From Hsuehochloa calcarea (taxonomy: Eukaryota; Streptophyta; Magnoliopsida; Poales; Poaceae): a stretch of 64,000 nucleotides of DNA. Both the position numbers and the translations under genes were made by a program. The DNA is taken from NCBI GenBank assembly GCA_036346395.1, contig CM070603.1, positions 54,542,868-54,606,867 of the forward strand. Direction: 5' to 3'. Below the pieces are notes generated by a model. The model was given only the letters and a program-made list of their open reading frames with translations, did not search any database and was not told the DNA's origin. Positions within the stretch are counted from its first letter, which is position 1; each line of letters begins with the position of its first letter. Shown here piece after piece: positions 34,572 to 47,653 of this stretch.

Positions 34572-36927
34572 TTAAGCAGGGACGAGGTTTGGTTCAGAGG
34601 GCGGGGACGATTCGAGCAGTGGATTCTTTTGGAACTCATTCCTTAGCTGCCCACAGGCTGCATTAGCATCAAGCCCACGGGTCTGTCGAACACTGACCGT
34701 TATATTTCGAGCTTCTAACGCTTCAACAAACGCTTGAACCTATGCAAATCACCAGCATAAATACCAATAACTCAAATCGAAAAAATTCCTTAATAGGCAT
34801 TGTGTGGTACTAAGACTGACATAGCATACCGCTTTTCTATAGGGCCGCTTGTACTCAGAACCTTGTATCGGGTTATAGGGAATTAGGTTCACATGATAAC
34901 CACCTCCACATGTATGTAGTAGTCCTGCAAGTTCTTCAGCATGCTCCTTTTCATCATTAATCCCAGCTGGGGAAAATTCGGTTCAGGCATGTTAGCATGA
35001 CAATAGGTCAAATGATAATGCAGTTTTTAACATCCATCCCCTTAAAACAGATGGATCCAGTGTGAAGGCAGGGTAAGAGTACCTAGCAGAGTGTACTCAA
35101 AGGATACCCTGCGTCCAGTTTCAAGGAAGTAATGCTTGCAGTCATCCATTAGTGCTGCCAAGGGATACGACTTTGCACTTGGAACAATTGTTTCCCGCAG
35201 TTTCTGATTTGGGGCGTGCAGGCTGATTCCAATACAGTAGAGTAGTCAGCAAACAAATTATACCTGTACTTCATATTACACAGTCCCTTTCACTTAACTA
35301 TGATTTGCTTCGGAGTTTAGACAATGTGAAAAGGGCAAGTTCTTTTGGGGAAAAAAAATTGGGCATTAAGCAAGCTTGGCAATTAGAAAACACAAACAGA
35401 GAGACTATATCATCTGTCCTTGATGTGAAGAAACCAAGTTTGAATTATTAAAACGTACCTGACTGCCAGCGTTGACTGAAGCTTGTGAGACGCTAGTTTC
35501 TTTATCGTGTTGGGAACACCTACCGTGGAGATTGTTATCATCCTTTGCCCAATTTTTAGTTCCTGAAATAGGAAATTTACTTTGATAAGACAGGACACAT
35601 TGATCAGCTTCTGATTAAAGGTATGCAAAGTAATTTATGACCCAATGTTTCATGAAAATTGATTGAGCACAAGGAATGCAGACCAATTGCTTGTCAAATT
35701 AACAGACCTTATTCAAGCATCGGTGTGCCTCTAAAACTGATTTCAGGTTCAACATGGGCTCACCCATCCCCATGAACACTACGTTTGACACCCTGTGTTT
35801 GAACGTCTCCTCTATGGACAATACCTGCAATGCCAGAATATCAATCCACGGCGCAAGAGAAAACACGAGTTCATCTTGTTCACGGCAATATTTCATTGCA
35901 AGGTAGAGAGAGACACAGGTTGCTGAAGAGAACCTGCTCAACAATCTCATGGGCTTGAAGGTTCCTTGCAAACCCTCCTTTGCCTGTGGCACAAAATGAG
36001 CAGCGCAGGGGGCAGCCAACCTGCATGTACATCACTAGTGTCAAACTAGAAAACACGCACGCTGACTGACTCTAATGATAACATCCAAAGTACCGGTTCC
36101 ACAGCACCTGTGATGAAACGCAGGCGGTGAGTCTAGATGAGCCTTTGTCATCATCGACAGGGATCCCTACTGTCTCGATCAATCTGTTATCCTCCAACTT
36201 GAGAAGTATCTATAGGGACAAAGAGAGAACCGTGAGCCCCTCAAATTTCATCATGCAGGCCTGCCGGTGCGAGCACATTATCAAGCACGCACGCTCAGTG
36301 ACAGATTTCTTTGGTTACTGAATTAGCAAGCCTTTGTTTCGAATTATGAATGCAAAGCTTGCCACGTGAACCTCAATGTACCTTAGTGGTACCATCTGAG
36401 GCCGTCACGGCATGGTGCACCGGCGACCGGCCAACGCTCCAGCCAGCGCCAACCAACGCCTCCCGGAACACCTTGGGCACTGCACAAACGCACGAACACC
36501 AACAATGGAGTCAAGAGCAACCGAGGCAAAACAACAAACAGGTGGTGTGCATAAACCCAAAAGGAATTCAGTCCCGACCGTGGCTGAATTCTTGGATTTG
36601 CTTGGTCCTGGACTTGTAGAGAAGGTCGTGCAGTTGCTTCCCCCTGTAGCTTTGCTGCGCAAATGCGTGACAGTAAGCGCAGGAGAGACAATCCAAGAAC
36701 CGATAAGCCAAGAAACCGTGGGAAGGTGGCGCCTTTGCTAGTTTGCTTGGGCTGGGTACCTGGCCGAGGTCGACAGCGAGCTGCCGGAGCTCCGGCTCCG
36801 AGAGACCGAGGAGCGCGCGTCGGGATGTCTCCGGAGACCTCACCGGAGCGGCGGCCAAGGCGGAGGCGGCACGCGTGCGGAGCGCAAGTGCGAGGGGCGC
36901 GGCACGGACGTGCTGCGGCGCCGCCAT
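34572..36927 (-). CDS. RlmN-type radical SAM RNA methyltransferase, probably organellar
   Basis: Family of bacterial RlmN, which methylates C2 of an adenosine in 23S rRNA and some tRNAs using S-adenosylmethionine and a [4Fe-4S] cluster. Exons on the minus strand: 36927-36760, 36654-36579, 36479-36382, 36209-36108, 36020-35934, 35824-35708, 35562-35459, 35222-35083, 34966-34830, 34739-34572; phases close to 398 aa. Key residues are present: TACVSSQVGC with the conserved Cys144, the cluster cysteines C151-x3-C155-x2-C158, VVFMGMGEP, STVGVP, and the methyl-carrying Cys372 in DANAACGQL. The Ala/Arg-rich N-terminus (1 to about 40) resembles a plastid or mitochondrial transit peptide (inference). 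Substrate unproven in plants as far as I know. It lies tail-to-tail with AP-3 beta. Confidence 0.94.
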
Positions 36928-37688
36928 TTCGGGCTCGGGAGGCTACTGGTCTTCAAGGCCAAGTAAGGAGGACTCCGTGGTTGCCTCATCCTCTTGGGAG
37001 CCCTCTCTCGTCATCCTGTCATGTGGGCCCCCGTAAACAATTTCGTTCTGCAGTGTAGACGGCCCACGTAGGAGATATTTTTGAGCCTGCGCTTTGCTTT
37101 TTTCCAGTCAAATATCAAAGATTTAATTGAATGTGATTGCATTCAGATGATTTGTCCAAGAATATTATCTTTGACTTTGACTTTCTTGGCAAATATGACG
37201 AGATATTTTATTTGCCAATTCAACAAACCAATATGCAGGTCCTCCTTGGTTAATACCAACCACGCATTGAACATGGCAAAATTCACTATCAACAAGAACT
37301 CCTAGCTGATACAATTTTAGCATTACTCGGAGCAAACTTGTCCAAGATGAATAAATGGTTAGAAACACGCAGTTCATCACTGATTGGCACTTCATCAAGC
37401 ATGTCAACTTTAGCTTATTCCAACAGATAAATAAGAGACCGAATTGGATTAAACAAAACCTCACCGTCATCCTGGTAAAGCTAGCTTCTCAAGGTACAGC
37501 ACTAAAAGCAGATAAACAGCTGTACAACTGCATTGCCACATGCAAAAAAGAAGGAAGAGTTGAATTTGCAAAAGGGAGAAGCACTAAACAATAATTCTGA
37601 AATAATCCGCCTCTTTACAAGCCACTCAGGAATCTACATTCCAGTACCTCAGTTCTCAACGGATGTGTTGACCTATATAATATGCGAT
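36928..37688. other. Region between the RlmN-like gene and the kinase
   Basis: Presumed promoter of the RlmN-like gene (just above 36927) and 3' UTR of the kinase (just below 37689). No other gene or repeat seen; no clear TATA box. Confidence 0.5.
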
Positions 37689-40450
37689 TCACTCACGCAG
37701 AGGCGAAGCTGACAATCGCCTTGGCTGAGCGGACTTTCCATTTGCCGCCGCTTCTGAGTACCTACTGCGCAACAGGTGGCCATTGCCGTTAAGGCCCCGG
37801 ACGCTCAACTTCCTCTGTAGCTGAGAGCTCCCTGTGTCCTTTGCATCCTGAAGTTGTTCTAGAGCTGCAACCACCTGCTCCATGCTTGGCCTGTTCCTGG
37901 AATCCCTAGATAGGCACTGGAGCGCAAATGCTGCGGCTTTCTGGGCCCCGACGAGGGAGTACTGCCCGCCTAGACGGGCGTCCAGGATGCGGGAGATGCG
38001 CCGCTTGTTTGTCAGGTATGGCCGCGCCCACTCCACCAGGTTGTGTTCGCCAGAGGGGCGGTTCTTGTCCAAGGCACGGCGTCCAGATAGCATTTCTAGA
38101 AGCACTACCCCGAAGCTGTAGACATCGCTCTTTGCAGTCAGATGGCCTGTGAAAAAAAAGAAAGATTTAATTACTCCAGTTAGATATTCAGATTCCATAG
38201 TATAAATTTTTAGGAGGTTGATGTTCAGATGCTGCAGACAAAGCCACGATGAGCTTAACCAGATTAGATATACCCAACATGGATTAGTGTAGCAGCAATA
38301 ATATATGGGGATTAAGCTGACAGCTCAAAGAAGCAACTAAAATAATAGGACCGTACTAGCCATTGACTTGGTATGAGTAATTTGAAAATCTCACAATGCT
38401 TGTCAGCTACATGCTTATCTAGCTACAAGAATATGCATGATTCATATGGATGATCACCTGCTATTCCCATAAAATATATGTAAATGGTAATACTTAATTT
38501 GTTTTAGCACATGTGCTGAAGGGGTCCAGTTAGGTCTGAAACCATGACAAATTGGACGAGTTGTCTGCACCTAACTATATGACTTCAACACTGAAGAGTA
38601 TTCTTTACTGGTTCTTTCTTGTGCTTCATGACGAGAAGAAACTGCCGAACAAAGAAACTTTTGCCACTTCAAATCCAACTATACCTACTGCATAACAAAA
38701 ATATCAACCCTGACAAGGCAATTGTCTTGCTCAAAAATTTGATCGCTAACAAGTCCCATGCTAAATGGTTTCTAGCTAGTACTATCTAGAAAATTAGGTT
38801 TTTGAGTATTCAGCAATATTAAGGCATACGTACTGCATCTGAGGAGGCCTTTGAAAAACAAAGCTATGTGTCTTACCTGTAGCAAGATATTCAGGAGCAG
38901 CATATCCATATGTCCCCATAACCCTTGTTGAGACATGGCTTTTGTCACCAGTTGGCCCGTCCTTTGCCAACCCGAAATCAGACAGCTTTGCGTTGTAGTT
39001 CTGCAATCGAGCCAAGCTTTAGGTTATTGAACCATTTTTTACTCAAAGGAGAGCAATCGACAATGGTGTGAAGAGGAAAACATACCGAGTCTAGAAGAAC
39101 ATTAGATGTCTTGAAATCACGGTAGATAACTTTTGCCTTGTCGCTGTGGAGAAACGCAAGCCCCTTTGCTGCCCCAAGAGCAACTTTCATTCTAAGATTC
39201 CAGGAGAGTGGCTGAAAATGTGAACCCCCTGCATGATCAATTAAACTTGTTACTACCATTCCTGAAAACCACACCATAACCTACTAATCTTTTACCCTCA
39301 GTAAGAGGTATTAATTAAAGGCCAGAAGCTTACTCCTAAAAAGATGATTCTCCAAGCTTCCTCGTGGCATAAACTCATAGACAAGAAGCCGCTGCTCATC
39401 TTCGAGGCAGTACCCTACAAGCTTTACAAGATTGGGGTGTGACAATTGTCCAAGGTAATTCACTTCAGCCTGCAAGATTCATTAATAGAATCACAAATTA
39501 GACCAAAATGAAGCAAGATGGTGTTAAACCAACATGCAGAATTGCAGATTGCTTGCTACCCACCAGCCATTCCCTGTGACCCTGGAAACCTTCCTGGTTG
39601 AGCTTCTTGGCAGCAATGACCATCCCGGTGCCAGGCCTGGTCGGGGCGAAGGTGTTCTCGTCGATCCATCCCTTGAAGACCGACCCGAAACCACCTTCGC
39701 CAAGCACACTGTCTGGCCGGAAGTTCCTGGTGGCCGTCTTGAGCTCGTTGAAGGTGAAGCTCCTGACATTGGCTGACTGAAGGATCTCGCCCTCGCTCCG
39801 AGGGGTGGGAGGCACCGATGCCGACGAGACACGACTGCTGGATGTGCTCAGCCCTGTCCCCTTTCTTCTTGCATAGCTAGAAGTTGCCCCTAAATATCAC
39901 ATACAGCACAGTACAAATAAATTTTTTTTTTCTGCTTGGTTGCAATTCAGAAGAGGCTTGCTCGCCATATTTGTGCTTAGTTTCTCTCTTGTCAAAGTAA
40001 AGATCAGGAACAAAGTGAATAAAATCAAGAGAAATCAAAAGAGACCTGAACTTTCCTCAGATTAGGGTTGTTACGGAAAGCCTCTCTCTCTCTCTCCCTC
40101 TCTTTTGATTTTTTTTTTTACAGACGAAACGATCCAAAAAACTAAAAACCACCATCACCTACTACAACTAATACCACCGTTCAATTCAACAACCACGAGG
40201 AAGCACGATGAACAGTACCTGAACAGAACGAAAACCACTCAGGCCCGTAACCAAGATTAACACATGCACAGGCTTAGTCCGTCCGTTCAAATCGTCACTC
40301 GTGCCTCAAAACTTGAGACAAGAAATGGAACTAGTAGTAGTAGTAATTAGTAAATGAGAATAATGCTGTTATGATGAAGAAGAGGAAGAAGGCGTGTTCA
40401 CCTGAAGAGGAGCTGCCCGAGCCAATCTTGGTTGGCCAGCAGTTACCCAT
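37689..40450 (-). CDS. Receptor-like cytoplasmic kinase, class VII (PBL type)
   Basis: Ser/Thr kinase of the PBS1-like family, acting at the plasma membrane under receptor kinases. Exons on the minus strand: 40450-40402, 39889-39564, 39469-39334, 39228-39086, 39000-38877, 38146-37689; phases close to 411 aa. It starts MGNC, a myristoylation/palmitoylation signal. Kinase motifs: glycine loop GEGGFGSVFKG (80-90), Lys111 in VIAAKKL (family usually VxAVK), YRDFKTSN with catalytic Asp208, DFGLA at 226-230, and activation-loop STRVMGTYGYAAPEY. DVYSFGVVLLEMLSGRR follows. The C-terminal tail after about 365 is basic and Ser-rich. All catalytic residues are present, so it should be active. Specific rice name not determined. 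Confidence 0.96.
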
Positions 40451-41554
40451 GGCGATCAAACAAAATCCACCAACCAATCGCAGGAACAGAAGAGTAAACT
40501 CTAGAAAACACCAGATCGACCCCCCGAAAGGCGACGTTTTTTTTTGCTCCAATCGATCACTAAAGTTCGCTGCTCTCACAACGCAGGGGAAAAGAAAGAG
40601 TAGAGCTCCAAGAAGAGGAACACGGATAAAGGTAGACCTTTGCCCCAAGCTTGATGATGCTATATACTAACTATGCCCCCCCCCCCGGGGTGCCCTGTTG
40701 TTCGATCGATCACGGGATTGAGTTGAGGTGGAGCTAAGGTTGACCTTTTCTCCCACCACTTGGAGGCAGAAGCACGGGCGCTGGCAATTGCTCAAGGAGC
40801 AGCATTAATGGCGGGCGGAGAGAGAAAGAGGGGGAGAAAGCGAGAAGAAGATGGGTGGGTGCAGGTTGCGAGCTTGGGTTGCGCCTCCTCGCTGACGCTG
40901 AGTGCTCAAAGAGGAAGAGGGCTTCGCTTCCTTTATACTCCGAGAACGATCCTTCCGTCCACTGACAGCTGGGTCCGGTTGTCAGTCCAGGTGGCTAATC
41001 AACCATTCCATCACCCGGTAAAATATAGCCAACAGAGTAAGCCCCTCTGGCTCTGGCAGGGGAACTACTACTACTACTTGTGAAGGGATGAACAACGGAA
41101 GCACTTTCAAACTTGTCAACTGGCGCTATTAATTTAATCTTTAAGCCTCACTCATTTTAAGAGTGGTATTTTGCCGTTTCTGTATTGGTGGTAAACATCG
41201 ACCATTCCGCGTGTTGCATGCGTTGATCTCGTATTTTGTTTTATTCTTACTCTATTCTATACTAGGCTAGGATATTCCGGTTGGGTTTCAAGATCCTGGT
41301 AATTTCGATCGATTAAATTAACCTGGCTCGTCCGCGGAAGCATTAATTTACCACAAAAATGTGGAATAGGTGCCCCTGAATCGATTGACGGGAGGCATGG
41401 AAATTAAGCTTGGATTTGGAGATACTTGTCCCGATGATGATCAACGTATATAGTATATCCTGGATCGATTAAAATGACTAGCAGCAGTAATTAATCGACG
41501 TATCCGTGCATGATATTCAAAATCTAATGCGATTCTAGCTAGCCTGGCCATATG
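40451..41554. other. Kinase promoter/5' UTR and flank
   Basis: Contains the kinase 5' UTR with a poly-C/G patch (40676-40690), the candidate TATA box at 40931-40937, and unassigned intergenic DNA beyond about 41050. Confidence 0.5.
40931..40937 (-). promoter_or_regulatory. Candidate TATA box of the kinase gene
   Basis: The minus strand reads GAGTATAAAGGAAG, about 480 nt upstream of the start codon. The implied leader is long but plausible. A second TATATAGC is at about 40660. Motif only. Confidence 0.4.
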
Positions 41555-41751
41555 CAGGGGCAGATCTAGTGTATTCTAGCAGGGTGCACAGGACACCGGA
41601 TCAAAAATTATTTTTCTTTAATATAACCATGTATATATAGTATGGACACCTTAAATCCAACATGAAAGAACACCACAAGTTACAGCCCAGTCGAACGTGA
41701 CACATCTTGCCTCAGGGACCCCCGGTCATTTTCGTTCTGGATCCGCCACTA
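41555..41751. mobile_element. hAT-like MITE
   Basis: 197 bp with imperfect inverted ends: CAGGGGCAGATCTAG on the left against the complement of CTGGATCCGCCACTA on the right, the GGCGGATCCAG-type end seen in many plant hAT MITEs. It is flanked by an 8-bp near-duplication, GCCATATG (41547-41554) and GCCATACC (41752-41759), matching at six of eight bases. No coding capacity. Confidence 0.65.
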
Positions 41752-44700
41752 GCCATACCATATGCATGTACTGCCAGCCAAAATGATATCTCCTGTAGTA
41801 TCTTGCATGCATCTATTCTATTCTATTCTAGAAATCACCGTAAGAATCTTAAACAAGAGAGTCACTGCTTTACAGGAACTCAAAGCGAAAATCAAGAAAG
41901 GTAGAACTTGATCCCTAGTGGGGCATGAGCATGGAGCCTTTCAACCCTTTGTAATTACGATATTTTTCCTTAAAATCTGTACCCCGCAGCTTTAACTACG
42001 GCCTTTCGTTATCAATATAACAGGACCCTCCTACCAGTTAATTAAAAAAGAAGAAGAAAGAAATCACTGCAACTCAAACTCGATCTGCAATCAGCTAGCT
42101 AGGCTACGTATCTTTTTAATTATCAGTGGGCAAGCATATGCATATCAACATGATAGCTGTCGATTAATTTCCTGGTACATGTCAAGAGTGGGCACGTACG
42201 CATGCACTTTTGGCCTACCAACCATATGAATATAATGGATGATTTCCGTATCAAAAGAAAAGGTGGAAAGTTAATTGTTGGATAATCTTGATCCATCTAA
42301 TTAATCTAGAACAAATCCAAGATGTTGAAAACAACCCTCTGATCATGAGTACCAGGAAATCTCCTTCTCCTTCTCTCTGTCCTTTCCCGTCACATGCTCA
42401 TCGTGGAACGGTCGAAAGAAGCTTGCTCCACAAGTGATTTACCACTTCTTTTTCCCTTTCCTTTCCCATCACAAGGCAGACGGGCTCCCTGCTCGTGCTC
42501 GTGATTTCTACTGCACGGGCTGAAGGCTCAACTGTTCACGCAAACACATCACCACACACTTACACTACATAAGTATGTCCCTTAGAACATTTTTATTATT
42601 ATAGTGAATCGTGTCGATTCAAAATTATACCATATAAGTATTTAAGGAATTAGATATTTTTTCTAATATATTGATCTGGTTTTTACTCTCAAGTGGAACC
42701 AACATCTTGTTAAAAAATCAATAAATAAATAAAAATTATCCCTCTCCCCCTCTCCATTCCCATCCCCTCACAGCCTCACCTCCGATCTCCTGCTCCCCAC
42801 AACCTACGCCGCCCCCTCCGCTCTTCTCCCTTCGCGCCATCCGACGGTCAACACCCCCCCCCCCAGTCCTTCTCCTTCCACACCGTGGAGGAGACTAAAT
42901 CCGGCTAACTGGCGAGTGATGGCGCCACGAGTTGCGGACAACGACGGCGATGATTTTAATCACTAATTTTTATTGTACGTGATAAATATATACATATGAT
43001 TTCGTGTATCTAATTTAAATATTTAAAAAGGTATCGATAACCAAAGTTTTGAAAGTTTGACTGCACATATCACAAAATAATATGTATTTGTGATTGGAGA
43101 GAGCACTAGAAAAGTGGATAGATGGTAAAAAAAAGACCCCTTACCCCTTGTATATTTGATCGCTTACATGTGCTTAATCTAAAGTCTTTGGCTGATCTGA
43201 CATATTTTTTTATTTGTAATAGCAAAAGTAGCTCCCATTCGCATAAAATTGCAAAAAAGGCACCGCACCAAGTTAGGAAAGTCGTGTACCGCACTCCCAG
43301 TCCGCGGAACCCACATACCGCGGACTGAAACCGCAGAAGGAACCTGCTGCGGACCGGAACCATGGGAATAGCCTGATGAACAATACTACCACTGTCGATG
43401 ATTGAGTCATCCATCTTACGAAAATAAAATAGAGGAAAATGACAAAGAGTTATTGGGAGAGAATGTGATTGCTCTTTATTACTATGAACTGGATCCTTTA
43501 CAGGGGGTGACTTCGACAAAGCAGTGCACTAATCCTAATTACTACTGAGCGTAGTGCTTGCTATTCTATTGAATCAGAGTTGGAACATGAATCTATTGTT
43601 GATTGCGATACTTCAATCTAATGTCTTTGTTCCTCCATGCTCCGTCTTTAAATAACCATTGAAGAGGGAAGACACCTGCTAGAAGTGATGTGTTTGGTTG
43701 GAGGGACAGTTGTTGTTAGTGAAATAATAACTGGTCGTCAGTTAGCATCTGTGAGACACTCAACCGTATGGTAGTTATTGTTAGTATCTTAGGAACATAA
43801 ATTGCCGCGTGGTATAGAGCAAATATGACATGTGTTACGACCATAAAGACATATGATCTTTTAATTATGTATTACAATAATACATAGAGATTTTAATCCT
43901 CGTCAATCACTATTTAGGCACTGTTGGTACAATGCCCGTCAGGCACATGACATTTTGCTATGGACATACTATCACTATTTAGGCACTGGTTGGAGCGCGA
44001 CACAGTCGCTCGTTATTTGCAATCATGTTGCTGACGGGAGCGCGACGTGTTGGTTCCGTAGCAAAATAGTGTGATAGGGATGTTATTTTTATCGTTTCAC
44101 GGAAGACTAGTTTTGCTATTAATTTCAAAAAGAGACTAGGCGAGAAAAAAAACGCGCTCAATCCATCCTATGGTCTTGTAACTGGCTCTTGATGTCTAGT
44201 GTGAAATCATGTACGTATTGTCGTCGTCCTTCTGCTTTTGCTTGCTTCGTTGGGAGCTGCTGCCTCCGGTCCAGCTCTCGTGAACCTTTTTTCTTTCTTT
44301 GACTTAATTGGGAGCTATCCGATATCCTTGGTTGCTAGGTTCGCTCACTGCCCTGTCCAGACCCTAAAGTCCAACTGATTGACCAGATTGATTTTGTAAT
44401 ACCCGGTTTTTTATTTGAGCAATCAGGATAATTAAGTGGGGTCTAAAACCTATCAGGGAATAGGAAGGTGAAGGTGCAGTGGGCTCGGCCCGGCCAAACC
44501 CAGAGCAAGCTTCTCTGTCGCCTAAAACCTGTAGCAAGCTTCTCCTACAGCGTTGTGTCGACCAGCATCCTTTTCTCTGCATAAGAGTGCCAGGGCCAGA
44601 TGTCACGGCAGCTGGCAAATCCTAGCCATGGCCAAGAAGGGGAGAGGAAGGCCACTGGACCAGGAGCAAGAGGAGGAAGGAGGAAAGGGAAGAAGAGGAG

Positions 44701-45528
44701 ATTTTTGCGGGGTTTCTATGATCCGCCGTGGTGTTCAAAGGTAACGCCTGTTAATCACTAGGATTTGCCATGTTTTAGTCGCTGTTAATATTGTAGATAG
44801 TTTTGTTTTGGGAAAGGTTGATTCTTAGCATACTCTAGTTCATCAAGGTTAGATACAAAACCCTACGGGGCGATTCGGGGTATTTAAGCTCGAATTTAGA
44901 GGTTGGTTCAATTAGAGAAAAGTTATGTAATCTTGTTAACTTTCTAGGAAGGTATTCAGGCTCTTTTCTTCTATTAAATCAGAACAAACATCACTAACAC
45001 ACATAATATTAGTGGATGATATATCGGCCTGGGTCGCAACACTAGTGATCTTTAATTATCGGTTGATCCGATCAGCTACAATCCATGTGGGTCAATTTAA
45101 CAAACGTGCCAAAGAATGTGTTAACTGTCTTGTGCCCCAAGAAAGCACCCGCGGGCGGTATCTGCGCAAACGATCCCGTCCTAATTAGCAGGAAACACGC
45201 AGCTAATCATGACTCCCACGCACCTGCTCCCTCAGTTTAACTTTAATCACAGCCTCCTGCTGCTTAAGTAGAGTAAATCGCAACACAAGCCCCGAGATTA
45301 AAACCATACCCCAAACTGCACACCGATCTAACCGCCTCAAGGAACCAAAATAACCAACCGCAGCTCGGATCGGACCGTCCAAACCCCGCGCAGCGAGAAT
45401 CCGACGGTCCCGATGCCACCACAAGACGCGAATTCGAAACAGTAAACCGCTTCCCGCCCGGACGGCGCGGGCCCACGTGTCAGAAGGGGAGGGCAGCTCG
45501 GTAGTTTCGCCCACCCGAGGCGGCTGCT
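41752..45528. other. Intergenic region, no gene seen
   Basis: AT-rich with short homopolymers. At 43906-43926 and 43973-43993 there is a short repeated phrase (CACTATTTAGGCACTG). Part of 43100-43900 resembles decayed repeat sequence, but I cannot name a family. From about 45200 the sequence turns GC-rich into the DUF506 promoter. Confidence 0.45.
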
Positions 45529-45536
45529 ATAAATAC
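45529..45536 (+). promoter_or_regulatory. TATA box of the DUF506 gene
   Basis: GCTATAAATACGG, a near-consensus plant TATA box. Transcription would start at about 45560, which excludes the ATG at 45477 as a start and leaves ATGs at 45727 and 45930. Confidence 0.7.
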
Positions 45537-45929
45537 GGAGGCAACAGCGTTTGCTTTTCCTCCGTTTCCCATTTCCTCCTCCCACCCTCCGCTTCCGCGA
45601 GATTTCGCCAATTTCTCGCACCCCAAAAATCCACCCCCCTCCTCCTCCAAATTTGCTCAAATTTCTTCTTTGAATTGGGGTGCAGGCTTAGGATTCGAGT
45701 TCGGCTACAGCTACGGCCTCGGCGAGATGATGCTGGTCGCCAAGGAGTTCGGCCTCTCGCCTCCGGCAGCGGTGGCTCCTCGGCGGAAGGCGCCGGCCAG
45801 GGTGGCGCCGTGGGGTTCGCGCCTTCCGGGGGCGACGGGGGGTCGCCGGTGGGCGAGCTGTGGCTGCGGACGGGGGGAGGGGGAGGCGGTGCTTCGGAGG
45901 GGTTCGGGAGCCACAGCCACGAGAGCGAG

Positions 45930-47653
45930 ATGGATTTGGCCATGCTCGTCAGCGACTTCCTAGAGTACGGCGGTAGCGGAGGCGGGGAGTCACGCTGCAG
46001 CAGCGACAGCGAGTCCGGTCTCTCCGACCTCGCCCACCTCGCCGATAAGATTTCGGTATGCATACCCTACCCTTGCTGTTGTGGAGGAATTAATGCCTGT
46101 TCATAATTGTTTGATTTGCGAACAGGGATTGAAATTATGTTAATTAGTTGGTAGTAAACCAAAAAGGTCCAATTAGTACGTCCGAAGCCATGATGAGGTT
46201 GGAACTTTTTGGAAAATCACATATTAGCTGCTTTCATGTGAATTGTGATTAGTATTCATGATATTGCTGGCTTGTTTGATCTGAATTAACTCCATGACGA
46301 CAGTGCAAAACAAAATCAATAATAAGCTCGCAGACTTGCAGCTGTTATTTAGATTATATTTTGTGGAGTTTTGAGTACATAGTGGAATTTCTACAATTAG
46401 CAGAGTAAATTAGCACATCATTGATTTGCTTTGGATTGTAACACCAAACTGTTGTAGTACACGGGGAATTATAGCACATGATACTATACACAGAATGATG
46501 TTAAAATTAATCCCAACTACTATAATGCCTAGGGAGCAGTTTTAGCTGTATGCTCAGGACTTGAAACACCATTCTACGCATCATTTCCCCCCTACTATAA
46601 TCTCGAGCTAGCAATTTGTAATCAACCATGCAACGTGTGGCCTTATCAAATCTGGTTCAGAAAAGGCACGTGGTTATTTGTTTTTTTTCGCTTTGCATGC
46701 TGTATGCACTTTACACTTTTGCTTGTTACCATTAGTTTTGCCCAAACTAATGATTGGATGACTTACTGTTGGATACCAGATGGATTAGTATGTTATGTAT
46801 GTTGGAACTTACATTATATGCATTCCATTTTAGATGTACAAGCAAGGTGGAGATGAGAAAGAAAATGAGCTGCTCTCCATGGTCCACTCACTATTGTTCT
46901 CAATCCGTGAGTCCGAGCTTCAAGATTTCATAAGAGGTCAATGCAGTGGCAGTTGCATCCGTCATTTACTTGTGAAACTCTTGAGATACTCAGGACACGA
47001 TGCAGCAGTTTGCATATCCAAATGGCAGGGGTTTGACAAGATACCCGGAGGTATTCCCTATAAGGTCTTGGGCCTCTTGGCTACCTATGCTTAATACTAG
47101 AGTCCTTTCATTTTCTCTATAAACTGAGTCGTGGGACTAAACTGTTCCTTTTTTTTGCCAATCAGGTGACCATGAATACGTTGATGTCATAATGAACAGC
47201 GATACCACGGGTCCAGAGCGTCTGATCATTGATATCGACTTCAGGAGCCACTTTGAAATAGCCAGGGCAGTTGATTCTTATTGCGCTCTGTTGAATTCGC
47301 TTCCGGTGGTCTATGTTGGTACCCTTCCCAGACTGAAGCAGTTCCTGCATGTAATGGTTGATGCTGCAAAGTGGTCCCTGAAGCAGAACTCTATGCCCCT
47401 GCCTCCTTGGAGATCCTTGTCTTATCTCCAAGCGAAGTGGTATTCCAAGCATGAGAGGAAAGACTTCAATACTGAGCAAGACTTCCAGGGCACAGCCTCA
47501 GATCACGCACTATGCATTGGGCATCTGAAGAGGCTGAAATCCTCCCTGCAGTCAGAACTTGATACCGGAAGATTGCTCGCGACGCCCATCAAGACTGACA
47601 AGAAGAGGAGGGCAAGGTTTGAGAGGCAGCGGCGCTCCTTGCTCTGTTTCTGA
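45930..47653 (+). CDS. DUF506 family (PDDEXK-like) protein, N-terminus uncertain
   Basis: Plant-specific DUF506 family; function poorly known. Exons 45930-46055, 46834-47050 and 47166-47653, all GT/AG, phases closing to 276 aa from this start. Conserved blocks: MDLAMLVSDFLE, LADKISMYKQGGDEKE, SIRESELQDFI, LRYSGHDAAVC, and the core HEYVDVIM, RLIIDIDFRSHFEIARA, LPPWRSLSYLQAKW. The last block and a basic tail end at LLCF. The N-terminus is unclear. The same frame is open upstream and reads a plausible GELWLRTGGG...SHSHESEMDL, but has no ATG after the TATA box. The ATG at 45727 (MMLVAKEFGL) is in another frame. Either translation begins at 45930 or a frameshift separates the true N-terminus. Confidence 0.85.

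Noticed and set aside
43106..43519. 137-residue minus-strand frame
   Set aside because: No domain or plausible gene structure; the region looks like decayed repeat.
45477..45929. Upstream start at 45477 for the DUF506 gene
   Set aside because: This ATG lies before the TATA box at 45529-45536 and so would not be in the transcript.
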